From assembly GCA_910576205.1 (NCBI GenBank), contig CAJTHL010000006.1:40432-104431 (forward strand): a DNA stretch of 64,000 bases. Reading direction: 5' to 3'. The translations under genes were made by a program, and so were the position numbers. Below the pieces are notes generated by a model. The model was not told the DNA's origin. It searched no databases and worked only from the letters and a program-made list of their open reading frames with translations. The DNA is from Clostridia bacterium (lineage in GTDB: Bacteria > Bacillota > Clostridia > Lachnospirales > Lachnospiraceae). This document shows, in pieces, positions 17,471 to 26,362 of this stretch. Each line of letters starts with the position of its first letter. The stretch's first letter is position 1.

Positions 17471-18364
17471 TCAATCCGGGCCCGGGCGTTTTTTCCTGGC
17501 AGCGCATTCCTGGAATCCCTCCCCCAGCACTTCCCTGGCATCCGACACCGTCACAAACGCGCCGGGGTCCGTCTCCAGAGCCAGTTCCTTTAAGCGGACG
17601 ATCTCTTTTCTGGAAACCACACAGTACAGCATCTGACGGGCCTCCCCGGAATACATGCCCGTGACCTCAATAGCCGTAACACCCCGGCCCAGGCATTCCA
17701 TCAGCACATTTGCCAGCTGCTTTGGCTCCTTTGTCACAATCCATGCCGCTTTGGAAAATTTCGTTCCTTCTATTATATTGTCCGACACCCTGGTTACCAG
17801 GTAAACGGCAAGAATGGCATACATGGCTGTGGGGGCTCCAAAAAGGAACGCGCCCCCCAGGACGATGAGCCCGTCCAGCACCTGCATAATCCCGGAAATA
17901 CTGTAGTGAGGATATTTCCTCTGGAGAATGGCAGCGATAAGGTCCGTCCCGCCTGTGGTGGACTGGGCCAGAAAAACAAGGCCGATTCCCACCCCTGTAA
18001 TTGTCCCGCCAAACAGAGCCGTCAGCACCTGATCGTCCCGGGCCAGGGGATAGACCGGGAGCACCGACAACCAGAAGGACAGAGCAAGCGTGGCCCCCAG
18101 AGTCTTTGCCACATAACCAGACCCTCTCTGCCGGACTGCCACAAGAAAAACCGGCACATTCAGCGCCAGAGTAGTAAGCCCCAGGGGAACACCCCCATCT
18201 ATATAACCCTCTGTCAGATCTTTGATGATGATAGCCAGGCCGGAAAAGCCCCCTGTGACAAGCCCCGCCGGGTCGTAGATAGAGCTAATGGCAAAAGCCA
18301 TAAGAGCTGTCCCCGCCACAATAAGGCCGTAGTCCACAGCCTGCTCCCATTTCCTCATCCTCAT
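17471..18364 (-). CDS. YitT family membrane protein (DUF161 + DUF2179)
   Basis: A 297-residue integral membrane protein. The first 200 residues hold about five helices with YitT-type motifs (YDPAGLVTGGFSGLAII, AQSTTGGTDLIAAIL). The C-terminal cytosolic DUF2179 domain (about 205-285) contains GVTAIEVTGMYSGEARQML and DPGAFVTVSDAREVLG. The family is widespread in Firmicutes and its transport role is not defined. An AGGCGG site precedes the start; the gene is divergent from the small gene at 18491 and appears to be a single-gene unit. Confidence 0.9.
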   Translation of the reverse strand: MRMRKWEQAVDYGLIVAGTALMAFAISSIYDPAGLVTGGFSGLAIIIKDLTEGYIDGGVPLGLTTLALNVPVFLVAVRQRGSGYVAKTLGATLALSFWLSVLPVYPLARDDQVLTALFGGTITGVGIGLVFLAQSTTGGTDLIAAILQRKYPHYSISGIMQVLDGLIVLGGAFLFGAPTAMYAILAVYLVTRVSDNIIEGTKFSKAAWIVTKEPKQLANVLMECLGRGVTAIEVTGMYSGEARQMLYCVVSRKEIVRLKELALETDPGAFVTVSDAREVLGEGFQECAARKKRPGPD

Positions 18365-18490
18365 TTTTCTGTCCGCCTTTCATCTGGAAGAATTTTACTT
18401 TAGTTTTCTCCATTACCGCCTTAAATATACGGCATAAAGGCCGCCGGAAGAGAATACATTAGAATAAGCAAATTTAGGAGGCGCCAGAAA

Positions 18491-18997
18491 ATGAACTCCA
18501 AGACGAAAATCGTAGTCCTTCGGATGAAGGAATTAATCTATACGGGCATCTTTGTCCTGCTGGGAATCCTGCTGATTCTCCTGCTGGTCACAATGTTTGC
18601 CCCGGGAAAGAAGGACACGGGCAAAACCGGTGCCGGAACAGAAACCCAGCCGGAAAACATGCATACCGGGGAAACCGCCCAGGCGGAGCTCTACCGGCCC
18701 GGCGTCTACACCTCCTCCATTATGCTGGGGGGAAACGCCATTGACCTGGAAGTCACGGTGGAAAAGGATTATATCGCTTCCATCCGCCTGGTAAACTTAA
18801 GTGAGACTGTAGCCACCATGTATCCCCTTATGGAGCCGGCTCTGGAAAATCTCACCTCGCAGATCTACAGCAGCCAGTCCCTGGAAAACATTACATATCC
18901 GGAAGATAACCAGTATACCTCTCTGGTAATTCTGGACGCCATCGAAAGTGCGGTGGCAAAAGCACGGATGACGGAGGCCACGCCTTCGGAGAACTGA
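18491..18997 (+). CDS. Membrane-anchored protein with degenerate FMN-binding-like domain
   Basis: A 168-residue protein with one N-terminal transmembrane helix (about 15-38), a Thr/Gly/Glu-rich linker (40-70) and a C-terminal domain. The pattern GVYTSSIMLGGNAIDLEVTV ... IASIRLVNLSET ... YTSLVILDAIESAV follows the layout of FMN_bind domains (small beta strands, then a helix after a T-S turn). The usual SGAT-type flavinylation motif is not evident. It is probably exported and membrane-tethered; function unknown. The start is fixed by AGGAGG at 18476-18481, 9 nt upstream. It is followed by a terminator. Confidence 0.6.
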   Translation: MNSKTKIVVLRMKELIYTGIFVLLGILLILLLVTMFAPGKKDTGKTGAGTETQPENMHTGETAQAELYRPGVYTSSIMLGGNAIDLEVTVEKDYIASIRLVNLSETVATMYPLMEPALENLTSQIYSSQSLENITYPEDNQYTSLVILDAIESAVAKARMTEATPSEN

Positions 18998-19003
18998 AAA
19001 CGG

Positions 19004-19046
19004 AAAGAGGCCGCCTTTGGGGATTTCCATGGGGCCGCCTCTTTTT
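19004..19046. terminator. Intrinsic terminator between convergent genes
   Basis: The stem AAGAGGC / GCCTCTT extends after one mismatch by GCC/GGC. It is followed by a T-run on the plus strand and lies between the rightward small membrane-protein gene and the leftward MBL hydrolase gene. Confidence 0.65.
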
Positions 19047-19048
19047 AT

Positions 19049-19981
19049 TTAAAATTTTTTTACCCGTACCTCTTCGCCGTCCGACAGGAAATCCACTCCC
19101 CGGATTTTTCCCTCGGAATAATACACCTGCACCCTGGCCCCCCGTAGCCTCTCTTCCATGGCAGGGTCTGCGGAATCCTCCTCCTTTTCCCGGTTGGCCG
19201 TCACAATGCCATAGGCAGGGCTTACCTGTTCCAGGAGCTCTTCCGACGTGGCGTCCATCTTTCCGTGGTGGCCAAGCTTTAGCACGTCCGCCTCGATTCT
19301 GGCGCCGGAAGCCAGAAGCCGTTCCTCAGAAGCCAGCTCCGCATCTCCCATAAGGAGAAAGGCTGTGTCCCCGTAAACAACGCGCAGAATAAGAGAATTG
19401 TTATTCTCGTTCTCCTCATCCACAAGCTCTGGTCCCAGAACCTGGATACAGACAGGCATTGCCTGGCCTTCACTTGGCCTCTGCTCCTTCTCTGCCGCCT
19501 GTCCGATGCCCTGTGGCGTTTCCTCCTTTGCGGCCTCTTCTGCGCCCAGGATCAGCTCATCCCCCAGAAACAATTCCTCCACAGGCACTCCGGCCTCCTC
19601 CGCCACTTCCCAGGCATCCACCTTCTTAAAAGAGGGATCCTTAAGGCCGGACAGATAGACCCGCTTTGTGGGATATTCCTCCAGAATACGTTCAAGGCCC
19701 CCTGCGTGGTCCTTATGCCCGTGGCTAAGAAAAATCCCCTGGAGGCTGGTAACCCCTTTCTCCTCCAGCACCTCCCGGATCTCCTCAAAATCCTTTTTCT
19801 TTCCCGTGTCCACCAGGTAGTACCCATCCCCCGGAACAGTCATAAGAAACGCGTCGCCTTTTCCCACGTGGATGAAAGTCAGCGTGAATCCTTCTGACGG
19901 CCGGGCTTTATGACTGCATCCGGTTAAGTTCAGGAATATTACAAATATAGCCAGAAACAGCCGCATCAGCCAGAGTTTCAA
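19049..19981 (-). CDS. ComEC/Rec2-type metallo-beta-lactamase-fold lipoprotein hydrolase
   Basis: A 310-residue lipoprotein (signal to Cys22 in LTGC) with a metallo-beta-lactamase fold. The metal-binding motif HGHKDHAGG is at residues 87-95, with a further Asp in LLMGDAE and His in LKLGHHGK. This layout matches the extracellular nuclease-like domain of ComEC and its stand-alone relatives, not true beta-lactamases. Its location outside the membrane suggests hydrolysis of a phosphodiester in DNA or another external substrate, but this is not proven. A Glu-rich insertion lies at about 145-175. No competence genes are adjacent. Confidence 0.82.
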   Translation of the reverse strand: MKLWLMRLFLAIFVIFLNLTGCSHKARPSEGFTLTFIHVGKGDAFLMTVPGDGYYLVDTGKKKDFEEIREVLEEKGVTSLQGIFLSHGHKDHAGGLERILEEYPTKRVYLSGLKDPSFKKVDAWEVAEEAGVPVEELFLGDELILGAEEAAKEETPQGIGQAAEKEQRPSEGQAMPVCIQVLGPELVDEENENNNSLILRVVYGDTAFLLMGDAELASEERLLASGARIEADVLKLGHHGKMDATSEELLEQVSPAYGIVTANREKEEDSADPAMEERLRGARVQVYYSEGKIRGVDFLSDGEEVRVKKF

Positions 19982-20008
19982 AAAATCCGCCCTCCCTTCC
20001 GTTATCTT

Positions 20009-21301
20009 TTATTCTTTTCGTTTCTCCTCAAAAATCTCCACAATCGTCTTTTCCGTCCCCACCATCCCGGGTGAAGCGATGAGCCCCATCTGTCGCATCG
20101 TCTGCTCCGGCGTTTTCCCGTTGATGCCGTGAACCGCAGAAATATAAGTGTCGTGCATGGCAAGGTCTACGGCCCTGAACGCGGCGTCCACTGCCACAAT
20201 TCCCTTCATAGCGCATCCCTGGTTTCCGCCATCGCAGATCATGCCGGTAATGCCCGAGGCCATGTTGTTGATGGTGTGGGTCATCTGGGCAAGCGTGCCG
20301 TCCCTTAAGAACACAAGGGCGCAGGCCATGCCTGTCCCGGCGGCAATGGCGCATCCGCAGAAGGCGGACAGGCGGCCGGAATATTCCTTGATATACATAC
20401 ACACCAGATAACTCAAGGCTGTGGCCCGCAGAAGCTTTTCCTCGGAAAGTCCCCGTATCCTGTAAACCCCATAGAGGGGCATGGTGGCAATAATGCCGTG
20501 GGCCCCGGAGCCGGTAATACTCATGGCAGGCTTATCCAGGCCGATGACCCGGGCCTCTATGGCCCCGTTGCACAGAAGCTGCGCAGTCTTAAGCTCATCC
20601 TTTGAGAATATCTCCCCGCCGTTAACCTCCTTAAGATAGGGAGCAAATGTAGTGCGGGAGCTGGAAAGCCCTTCCTCCAACAGCTCCATATTCACCTTGT
20701 ACGCCTCACGGATAAACGCAAGCTCCGAAAGAGGAACCGTTCTGGCATACTCCACCAGCCGGGCCAGAGTGTATCCGTGAATCTCATGGCCGTCTCCGGA
20801 CTGTGCTTGCATACCTGCCTCTTCCCCGGCGGGCTGCGCCTCAAACTCCACTCTGTCATTTACCACAATGCGCACCACATTTGTGTGGTTCTCCTTAATT
20901 GTAACCGTGCAGGTATGGGATGGGGTGGCCACCGTGGCCTCTATAAAGATCTCGGAGGTAATCCCGGAAAGTTTTACCTTCACCCGGCCCTCCTCTATAA
21001 GCTTCCCCGCAGCCTCATTGTCAGCCGGAGTCACATCCGCCAGGGCTTCCAGCCCCTTCTCACAATCCCCGGCAACCACTCCCAGGGCAGCCGCAAACAC
21101 ATTTCCCACCTGACTGGAATTTGGAATGCCACAGGTAAAGGCATTTTTATACATGCCCGAGTTCATTGCCACCAGAACACGCTCAACAGGTCCCTTTGTA
21201 TATTTCCTGGCCCTGGCCGCCGCAAAGGCAATGGCTCCTGGCTCTGTGACCCCCAGCGCAGGCTTCATATCATTCTTAATCAGCTGTGTCAGACGATGCA
21301 T
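20009..21301 (-). CDS. L-cysteine desulfidase / serine dehydratase-alpha family (CyuA, UPF0597)
   Basis: A 430-residue member of the UPF0597/CyuA family. Diagnostic parts are KPALGVTEPGAIAFAAA at the start, the Cys-containing segments FTCGIPN, CGCAIAAGTGMAC and MICDGGNQGCAMKG, and SGAHGIIATMPLYG. The clustered Cys residues in the C-terminal half are the expected [4Fe-4S] ligands of enzymes that break cysteine to pyruvate, ammonia and sulfide, or serine to pyruvate. It is cytosolic. The start at 21301 has GGGAGG about 10 nt upstream; an earlier in-frame codon at 21376 does not. It appears to be a single-gene unit. Confidence 0.87.
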   Translation of the reverse strand: MHRLTQLIKNDMKPALGVTEPGAIAFAAARARKYTKGPVERVLVAMNSGMYKNAFTCGIPNSSQVGNVFAAALGVVAGDCEKGLEALADVTPADNEAAGKLIEEGRVKVKLSGITSEIFIEATVATPSHTCTVTIKENHTNVVRIVVNDRVEFEAQPAGEEAGMQAQSGDGHEIHGYTLARLVEYARTVPLSELAFIREAYKVNMELLEEGLSSSRTTFAPYLKEVNGGEIFSKDELKTAQLLCNGAIEARVIGLDKPAMSITGSGAHGIIATMPLYGVYRIRGLSEEKLLRATALSYLVCMYIKEYSGRLSAFCGCAIAAGTGMACALVFLRDGTLAQMTHTINNMASGITGMICDGGNQGCAMKGIVAVDAAFRAVDLAMHDTYISAVHGINGKTPEQTMRQMGLIASPGMVGTEKTIVEIFEEKRKE

Positions 21302-21498
21302 ATCCTCTTTACCTCCCATTCTCTTCCGACCGTTGCAATCTATTCTATGTAAAAATTTTACCACAAATTCCAGCAACCCGCTATACCAAAAACAGAATGG
21401 GGTTATAACAAGGACTGCTGTGCTGATGATTTCTTCATCCCGGCGCGGCAGTCCCTGTCTGTATCACAGAAAGAATCCCCCTCTATAAGGTTCCTTCC

Positions 21499-22335
21499 TT
21501 ATTTTTCGTCTTTTTCTCCTGAAACCGTCTCCTCCCCATCCAGGCTCTCAAGGAACATATCATAAATCTCCTCTCCCCGCTGCCTGGCCTTTACCGCGTC
21601 TACAAGCAGATCAAAGGAGCCCAGATACCTGGTTGTGCCCTGGAATGTAATCTGGGCTATCCACCGGCCGCTCTTTTTGTTAAAGTAAACGCCGTTATAT
21701 CCGCTGGTATTGGTTCTTATTAAACATCCGTTCTTGATTGCCCGTAGTCTCGTGACGGATGTGCCCTCCCTAAGTTCCAGGTTTTCCCTGCCCACCATTG
21801 CCTGCAGGCAGCCGCAGCTTTTCGTCTTTCCCGTCTGAAGCAACGTCTGGCCCACAACCGTTTCATTTCCACAGTCGCAGATACATCTCCACCGATGCAT
21901 TCCCGCCCATTTTCCCTCGTATGCCGTGACAAACAGCCGGCCAAAACGTTTGCCAATGAAATCCTTCCTCTGCGGATGTCCCAGGCAGCCGCAGCTCTTA
22001 CGGCTGCCTGCCATCAGCTGTCCCAGATCTACCTGCAGTTTGTTTCCACAGTCGCATCTGCAAAGCCACATGGTGCTCCCATTGCGGCTCCGCTTTGAGG
22101 TAGGCCTGAGCGCGGTAAGTTTTCCGAAACGTTCCCCCGAAATATCCCGCTGCCCTGGCCTCACCATGGTCTGGCACCCGCAGTCTCTTACCGTTCCTCT
22201 CTTTATGCTGCGGGTATCCAGCAGAATCTCACCGCCGCAGGCACAGCGGCACCGCCAGACAATATAGCCCCCTTTTCTCTGCTCTGTTGGTTCTGTCACG
22301 GTCAGCAGGCCTACTCTGCTCCCAACTTCCACCAT
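21499..22335 (-). CDS. Triple Cys-repeat (Zn-ribbon-like) protein with C-terminal AP2-like DNA-binding domain
   Basis: A 278-residue basic protein with a strikingly regular design. Three repeats carry the same five-Cys pattern C-x-C-x-C-G-x18-C-G-C: Cys29/31/33/52/54, Cys92/94/96/115/117 and Cys151/153/155/174/176. Repeats 2 and 3 open with GERFGKLTAL / GKRFGRLFVT; the first opens with the weaker GSRVGLLTVT. Residues 212-260 (SGYNGVYFNKKSGRWIAQI, RYLGSF, AVKARQ) match the AP2/ERF-like domain found in phage and mobile-element proteins. No HNH or other nuclease motif is seen. A sequence-specific DNA-binding role is inferred. Its promoter is shared with the divergent XRE gene. The start at 22335 is set by AGGAG 8 nt upstream; a near start at 22341 is too close to it. 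Confidence 0.75.
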   Translation of the reverse strand: MVEVGSRVGLLTVTEPTEQRKGGYIVWRCRCACGGEILLDTRSIKRGTVRDCGCQTMVRPGQRDISGERFGKLTALRPTSKRSRNGSTMWLCRCDCGNKLQVDLGQLMAGSRKSCGCLGHPQRKDFIGKRFGRLFVTAYEGKWAGMHRWRCICDCGNETVVGQTLLQTGKTKSCGCLQAMVGRENLELREGTSVTRLRAIKNGCLIRTNTSGYNGVYFNKKSGRWIAQITFQGTTRYLGSFDLLVDAVKARQRGEEIYDMFLESLDGEETVSGEKDEK

Positions 22336-22365
22336 TTTCATCACTCCTGTTACAATCCTTTTTTC

Positions 22366-22407
22366 ATGATACAACACATTTCGTGTTTAGTCAATTCAAT
22401 ACGTGTT
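22366..22407 (-). promoter_or_regulatory. Promoter/operator of the AP2-like gene in the divergent XRE region
   Basis: On the minus strand TTGACT (22389-22394) and TATCAT (22366-22371) are 17 nt apart. The spacer contains the inverted repeat AACAC-x5-GTGTT (22373-22387). CGTGTT recurs exactly 20 nt away (22382-22387 and 22402-22407), two helical turns. This is a good candidate binding site for the divergent XRE regulator. Confidence 0.6.
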
Positions 22408-22473
22408 ATTTTTTCGTTTATTTAGCCCAAACTATTAAAATAAAAGTGATAGGTAAGTAGGGGGAGAAGAAAA

Positions 22474-22842
22474 ATGAAACTGAAAAAAACCTTAAAACAG
22501 CTTTTAGATCTGCATGATACCACGCAAAAGCAATTAGCGGAGGCATTGTCTCTGTCCCCCTCTGCCCTTGGAAATTATATCCAGGGAACCAGGGAGCCCG
22601 ACTATGGCACGCTCATACGGATCGCCGATTATTTCCATGTAACCACGGATTTTCTGTTAGACCACTGTCAGACCCCTGCCGTTTCCCACGACGAAGAGCT
22701 GCTATTACACATTTTCCGCGCTCTGACAGCCGAACAGCAGGAATTTTATCTGGAACAGGGGCAGATCTTCCTGCGCCAGAACCGGAAAAAAGAAGCCTCC
22801 TGTTTTCTGTCTGCACAGCCGGAAGGCCGGGATGTATCCTAG
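22474..22842 (+). CDS. XRE-family helix-turn-helix regulator
   Basis: A 122-residue regulator with a Cro/CI-type HTH at about residues 5-62 (LKQLLDLHDTTQKQLAEAL, SPSALGNYIQGTREPDYGTL). A short helical C-terminus (ALTAEQQEFYLEQGQIFLRQ) may mediate dimerisation or ligand response. The ribosome site GGGGGAG lies about 7 nt before ATG. It is divergent from the AP2-like gene across a 138-nt gap holding operator-like repeats, so it probably represses that promoter and perhaps its own. Confidence 0.88.
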   Translation: MKLKKTLKQLLDLHDTTQKQLAEALSLSPSALGNYIQGTREPDYGTLIRIADYFHVTTDFLLDHCQTPAVSHDEELLLHIFRALTAEQQEFYLEQGQIFLRQNRKKEASCFLSAQPEGRDVS

Positions 22843-22848
22843 ACAAGG

Positions 22849-22879
22849 CAAAAGCACCCCCTTACAGAGATGCTTTTGC
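22849..22879. terminator. Weak hairpin between XRE and glgB genes
   Basis: A perfect 9-bp stem GCAAAAGCA / TGCTTTTGC with a 13-nt loop lies between two convergent genes. The T-rich part is inside the stem and no clean T-run follows, so termination efficiency is uncertain. Confidence 0.4.
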
Positions 22880-22910
22880 GCAAAATATTAATCTTACATT
22901 TTATTCTATT

Positions 22911-24923
22911 TTAGAATTCAAACACAGCCACCCCATAGGCCGGAAGCGGATATGCAAATGAATAGGTGAATCCGTCGCACTCCTCCTTCACCGCCTTGTA
23001 GGTTTGCGCCTTTTCTGCCCCGGAGCCGCCAAACTCCGCCGCGTCGCTGTCCAGCACCAGCTTGTATTGTTTCCTCTTTGGCACGCCTACCCGGTAATCC
23101 TCCCGCTCCACTGGCGTAAAATTGCACACAAAGAGAAGGTTTCTCCGGCCGGATTTGCTGTAGCGCACAAAGGAGAAGATACTACGGAAGCCGTCGTTGG
23201 GGTTAATCCACTGGAAGCCCGCCGGCACACAGTCCTGCTCATAGAGGGCGGGCCTGTTTTTGTACAGGTGGAGCAGGGCCTTTACAAAATTCTGCATCTG
23301 CTGATGCTTTTCCTCCCCCAGCAGATACCAGTCCAGCTCCCTGGCTTCGCTCCACTCCTGGAACTGGGCAAATTCCTGTCCCATAAACAGAAGCTTCTTG
23401 CCCGGATGCCCTATCATAAAGGAATAGGCTACCTTCAGATTCGCGAATTTGTCGTCGTAGAGGCCTGGCATCTTGTTTATCATGGAGCATTTCAGATGCA
23501 CCACCTCGTCGTGAGACAGCACCAGCACATAATTCTCACTGTAGGCATAGGTCATGGCAAAAGTCATAAGGTTGTGGGCCCCTTTCCGGAAATAGGGATC
23601 AAGCTTCATATATTCCAGGAAGTCGTTCATCCAGCCCATATTCCACTTAAAGGAGAAGCCAAGGCCGTCATTCTCCGGTTTATCCGTTACCTTGGGCCAT
23701 GCCGTGGATTCCTCCGCAATCATAACAGCCCCCTGATTGCGTCCAAGCACTACGGAATTCAGGTGCTTGAAAAACTCAATGGCTTCCAGGTTTTTGTTTC
23801 CCCCATAAATATTGGGTACCCACTGCCCGGACTGCTTTCCGTAATCCAGATACAGCATGGAGGCCACGGCGTCCACCCTAAGGCCGTCCACATGGAATTC
23901 CTCCACCCAGTACAGGGCGTTGGCGATGAGAAAATTTTTAACCTCGCTTTTCTCGTAGTTGAAAATCTTGGTGCCCCAGTCCGGATGCTCTCCCTTGCGG
24001 GGATCCGGGTATTCATAGAGGGGCCCGCCGTCAAACCAGGAAAGGCCGTGGGCATCCCTTGGGAAATGGGCAGGCACCCAGTCCAGGATGACGCCAATCT
24101 TTTTCCGGTGAAGGTAATCCACCAGGTATTTAAAATCCTTTGGCGAACCGTACCGGGCTGTGGGCGCATAATACCCCGTCACCTGGTAGCCCCAGGAGCC
24201 GTCAAAGGGATGCTCTGCGATTCCCATAAGCTCCACATGGGTATACCCCATGTCCTTCACGTACTCCGCCAGGCTGTGGGCCAGCTCCTGGTAGTTGTAA
24301 AATCCGTCTTCATCCGGCCCATGGGGATGCTTCTTCCAGGAACCCGGATGCACCTCATAGATGGACATGGGCCGCTCTTTCATCTGGAAATCCTGGCGTT
24401 TTTCCATCCATATCTTATCGCCCCAGGAATATCCCTCCAGGTCAGCCACCTTTGACGCGTTCCCCGGACGAAGCTCCGAAGAATAGGCGAAGGGATCTGC
24501 CTTGTAATACAGCTGACTGACGGCCCCCTCTATAAGGTATTTGTACAGCATACCCTCCCAGGCCCCCGGCACAAACAGCTCATAGATGCCAAGAGGCTCC
24601 AGCCGCTTCATCTCATGCCCTTCCCCGTTCCATCCGTTGCACTCCCCGATAAGGCTTACCCTGTGGGCATGGGGCGCCCACACCGCGAAATGTACGCCCT
24701 TTTTGCCGTCCACCTGTGTAAGGTGGGCGCCAAGCTTACGGAAAATGTCATAGTGGTTTCCCTGTCCAAACAGATACTGATCCAGATCAGACACAAAACA
24801 CTCTGGAAGCGCCGGCCTGGGCGCAGTTTTTTTCTTTGCAGCAGTTTTGGCCGCCGGCTTTGCCTGGGACTTTCCTTTCGTTTTCCCGGATGTTTTCTTT
24901 TTTTTCTCTTCCATACCGCTCAT
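22911..24923 (-). CDS. glgB: 1,4-alpha-glucan branching enzyme, with Lys/Ala-rich N-terminal tail
   Basis: A 670-residue GH13 branching enzyme. Residues 1-38 are a histone-H1-like basic tail (mainly Lys, Ala, Pro) absent from typical GlgB. Then come the helical N-terminal part, a CBM48 domain (about 75-165), the catalytic barrel and a C-terminal beta domain. Active-site segments are DGLRVDAVASM (nucleophile Asp), MIAEES (acid/base Glu) and LSHDEVVH (Asp). It introduces alpha-1,6 branches into glycogen. It is the last gene of TetR-amylase-glgB, 18 nt after the amylase. No glgA, glgC or glgP is nearby. The tail's role is unknown; nucleic-acid or polyphosphate binding is possible. Confidence 0.93.
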   Translation of the reverse strand: MSGMEEKKKKTSGKTKGKSQAKPAAKTAAKKKTAPRPALPECFVSDLDQYLFGQGNHYDIFRKLGAHLTQVDGKKGVHFAVWAPHAHRVSLIGECNGWNGEGHEMKRLEPLGIYELFVPGAWEGMLYKYLIEGAVSQLYYKADPFAYSSELRPGNASKVADLEGYSWGDKIWMEKRQDFQMKERPMSIYEVHPGSWKKHPHGPDEDGFYNYQELAHSLAEYVKDMGYTHVELMGIAEHPFDGSWGYQVTGYYAPTARYGSPKDFKYLVDYLHRKKIGVILDWVPAHFPRDAHGLSWFDGGPLYEYPDPRKGEHPDWGTKIFNYEKSEVKNFLIANALYWVEEFHVDGLRVDAVASMLYLDYGKQSGQWVPNIYGGNKNLEAIEFFKHLNSVVLGRNQGAVMIAEESTAWPKVTDKPENDGLGFSFKWNMGWMNDFLEYMKLDPYFRKGAHNLMTFAMTYAYSENYVLVLSHDEVVHLKCSMINKMPGLYDDKFANLKVAYSFMIGHPGKKLLFMGQEFAQFQEWSEARELDWYLLGEEKHQQMQNFVKALLHLYKNRPALYEQDCVPAGFQWINPNDGFRSIFSFVRYSKSGRRNLLFVCNFTPVEREDYRVGVPKRKQYKLVLDSDAAEFGGSGAEKAQTYKAVKEECDGFTYSFAYPLPAYGVAVFEF

Positions 24924-24941
24924 TCCTTTGTTTCTACATAT

Positions 24942-26294
24942 TTATTTCTTAATCAACACCATCGCTTCATCAGGTGCAAGTGTGATCTTTGCCATGCCGT
25001 TTTCCAGCGTGATTTCCCGGCCTGTGAGCGCATCCACGGCGCGCTCTCCCTTTATGGGGCAGGGGAACTCAAGCGGAGCCGGCTGGGTATCGTTGTTGAC
25101 GGCCGTCACCACCGCCTCGTCTCCCAGAATCCGCCCAAAGGCATACTGGCGGTTCCGCAAAAGAAGCTCCCGGTACACTCCATGGCTCAGTGCGGGCCGC
25201 TCCTTTTTCAAGGCTGCCAGCTTCTGAATTAAGGCCGGAATTTCCGGCCTTGGAGCCGCCTTCTCCATATCCGAAAGCACGATCCTGGGCCGCATGGGAC
25301 CGTCGTCCGGCCCCTGCTTCTTTCCCTCTATCCCCCATTCGCTTCCATAATAAATGGATGGAATTCCAGGCAGGGTAAAGAGCAGCGTCCACACCAGGGG
25401 CAGGTGGCCCGGGTCGTTAAGCTTGCTTGCCAGCCGGTCCACGTCGTGATTGTCCACAAAGGAGTACAATAGACGTCCCTTGTAAATCCCGCCGTTCTCG
25501 TCAAACTGCCTGCGGATGGTGTGGGCGATCTCAAAATAATTGTGGTCGTTATGACCGGAATACAAGCCCTTGTGAAGCTCATAGTTTGTCACGGAATGCA
25601 GCATTCCCTCCCCGGTCCACCGGGCGTAATCCCCATGGATTACCTCTCCCATAAGCCAGAAATCCGCCTTCTCCTGTTCCGTCATCCGGCGCATATCCTT
25701 AAGAAGCTGGAAATCCAGGCAGTCCGCACAGTCCAGGCGGATGCCGTCGATATCAAACTCATGAATCCAGAACCTTATCACATCGAAGAGATAATTCTTT
25801 ACCTCCTCATTCCACTGGTTGAGGGCCGGAAGCTCAAAGCAGTTGTGCCAGGCATTGTACCAGAATCCGTCGTTATAGTGGGTATTTCCCTGAAAGCTTA
25901 CATCCCGGTACCAGCTCCGGTAAGGGGATGCCTCCCTCTTTTCCCGCAAATCCTGGAAGGCAAAAAATTCCCGTCCTGTGTGATTGAACACGCCGTCCAC
26001 CACCACCCGGATACCTGCGGCGTGGCACTGTCCCACAAACCGGATAAAGTCTTCATTGCTTCCCAGGCGGCGATCCACCCGCCTGTAATCCCGGGTGTCA
26101 TACCCATGGCTGCCAGATTCAAACAGCGGCCCGATATACACCGCCGTGCAGCCAAGCCCCGCCATATGGGGAACCCACGCTTCCAGCTCCGAAAACCTGT
26201 GCTGCGTCTCCTCCGTCTCCTGGCATTTGGGCGCTCCCAGAAGCCCCAGAGGATAAATATGATAAAATACTGCCTGTTCATACCATTTACTCAT
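24942..26294 (-). CDS. GH13 alpha-amylase-family glucosidase (cytosolic)
   Basis: A 450-residue GH13 enzyme without a signal peptide. Conserved regions are VVVDGVFNHTG, DGIRLDCADCL (nucleophile Asp), WLMGEVIHGDY (acid/base Glu) and FVDNHDVDR (Asp). The C-terminal domain is short. It resembles cytosolic maltodextrin-degrading amylases or neopullulanase-like enzymes. Together with glgB and the upstream TetR gene it suggests regulated turnover of intracellular glucan. The start at 26294 has AGGAG about 12 nt upstream, a little long; the in-frame upstream codon at 26366 overlaps the TetR gene. Substrate preference cannot be read. Confidence 0.88.
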   Translation of the reverse strand: MSKWYEQAVFYHIYPLGLLGAPKCQETEETQHRFSELEAWVPHMAGLGCTAVYIGPLFESGSHGYDTRDYRRVDRRLGSNEDFIRFVGQCHAAGIRVVVDGVFNHTGREFFAFQDLREKREASPYRSWYRDVSFQGNTHYNDGFWYNAWHNCFELPALNQWNEEVKNYLFDVIRFWIHEFDIDGIRLDCADCLDFQLLKDMRRMTEQEKADFWLMGEVIHGDYARWTGEGMLHSVTNYELHKGLYSGHNDHNYFEIAHTIRRQFDENGGIYKGRLLYSFVDNHDVDRLASKLNDPGHLPLVWTLLFTLPGIPSIYYGSEWGIEGKKQGPDDGPMRPRIVLSDMEKAAPRPEIPALIQKLAALKKERPALSHGVYRELLLRNRQYAFGRILGDEAVVTAVNNDTQPAPLEFPCPIKGERAVDALTGREITLENGMAKITLAPDEAMVLIKK

Positions 26295-26362
26295 GATCTG
26301 TTCACACTCCTGTTTTCGTTTTACAAGTGCCTGGATACCTGCCGTTTTCCAATTTCCGCCCG

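Noticed and set aside
23004..24455. Long open frame (483 codons) on the plus strand opposite glgB
   Set aside because: It mirrors a clear GH13 gene, lacks a ribosome site and gives no recognisable motif; long antisense frames are expected opposite GC-rich genes.
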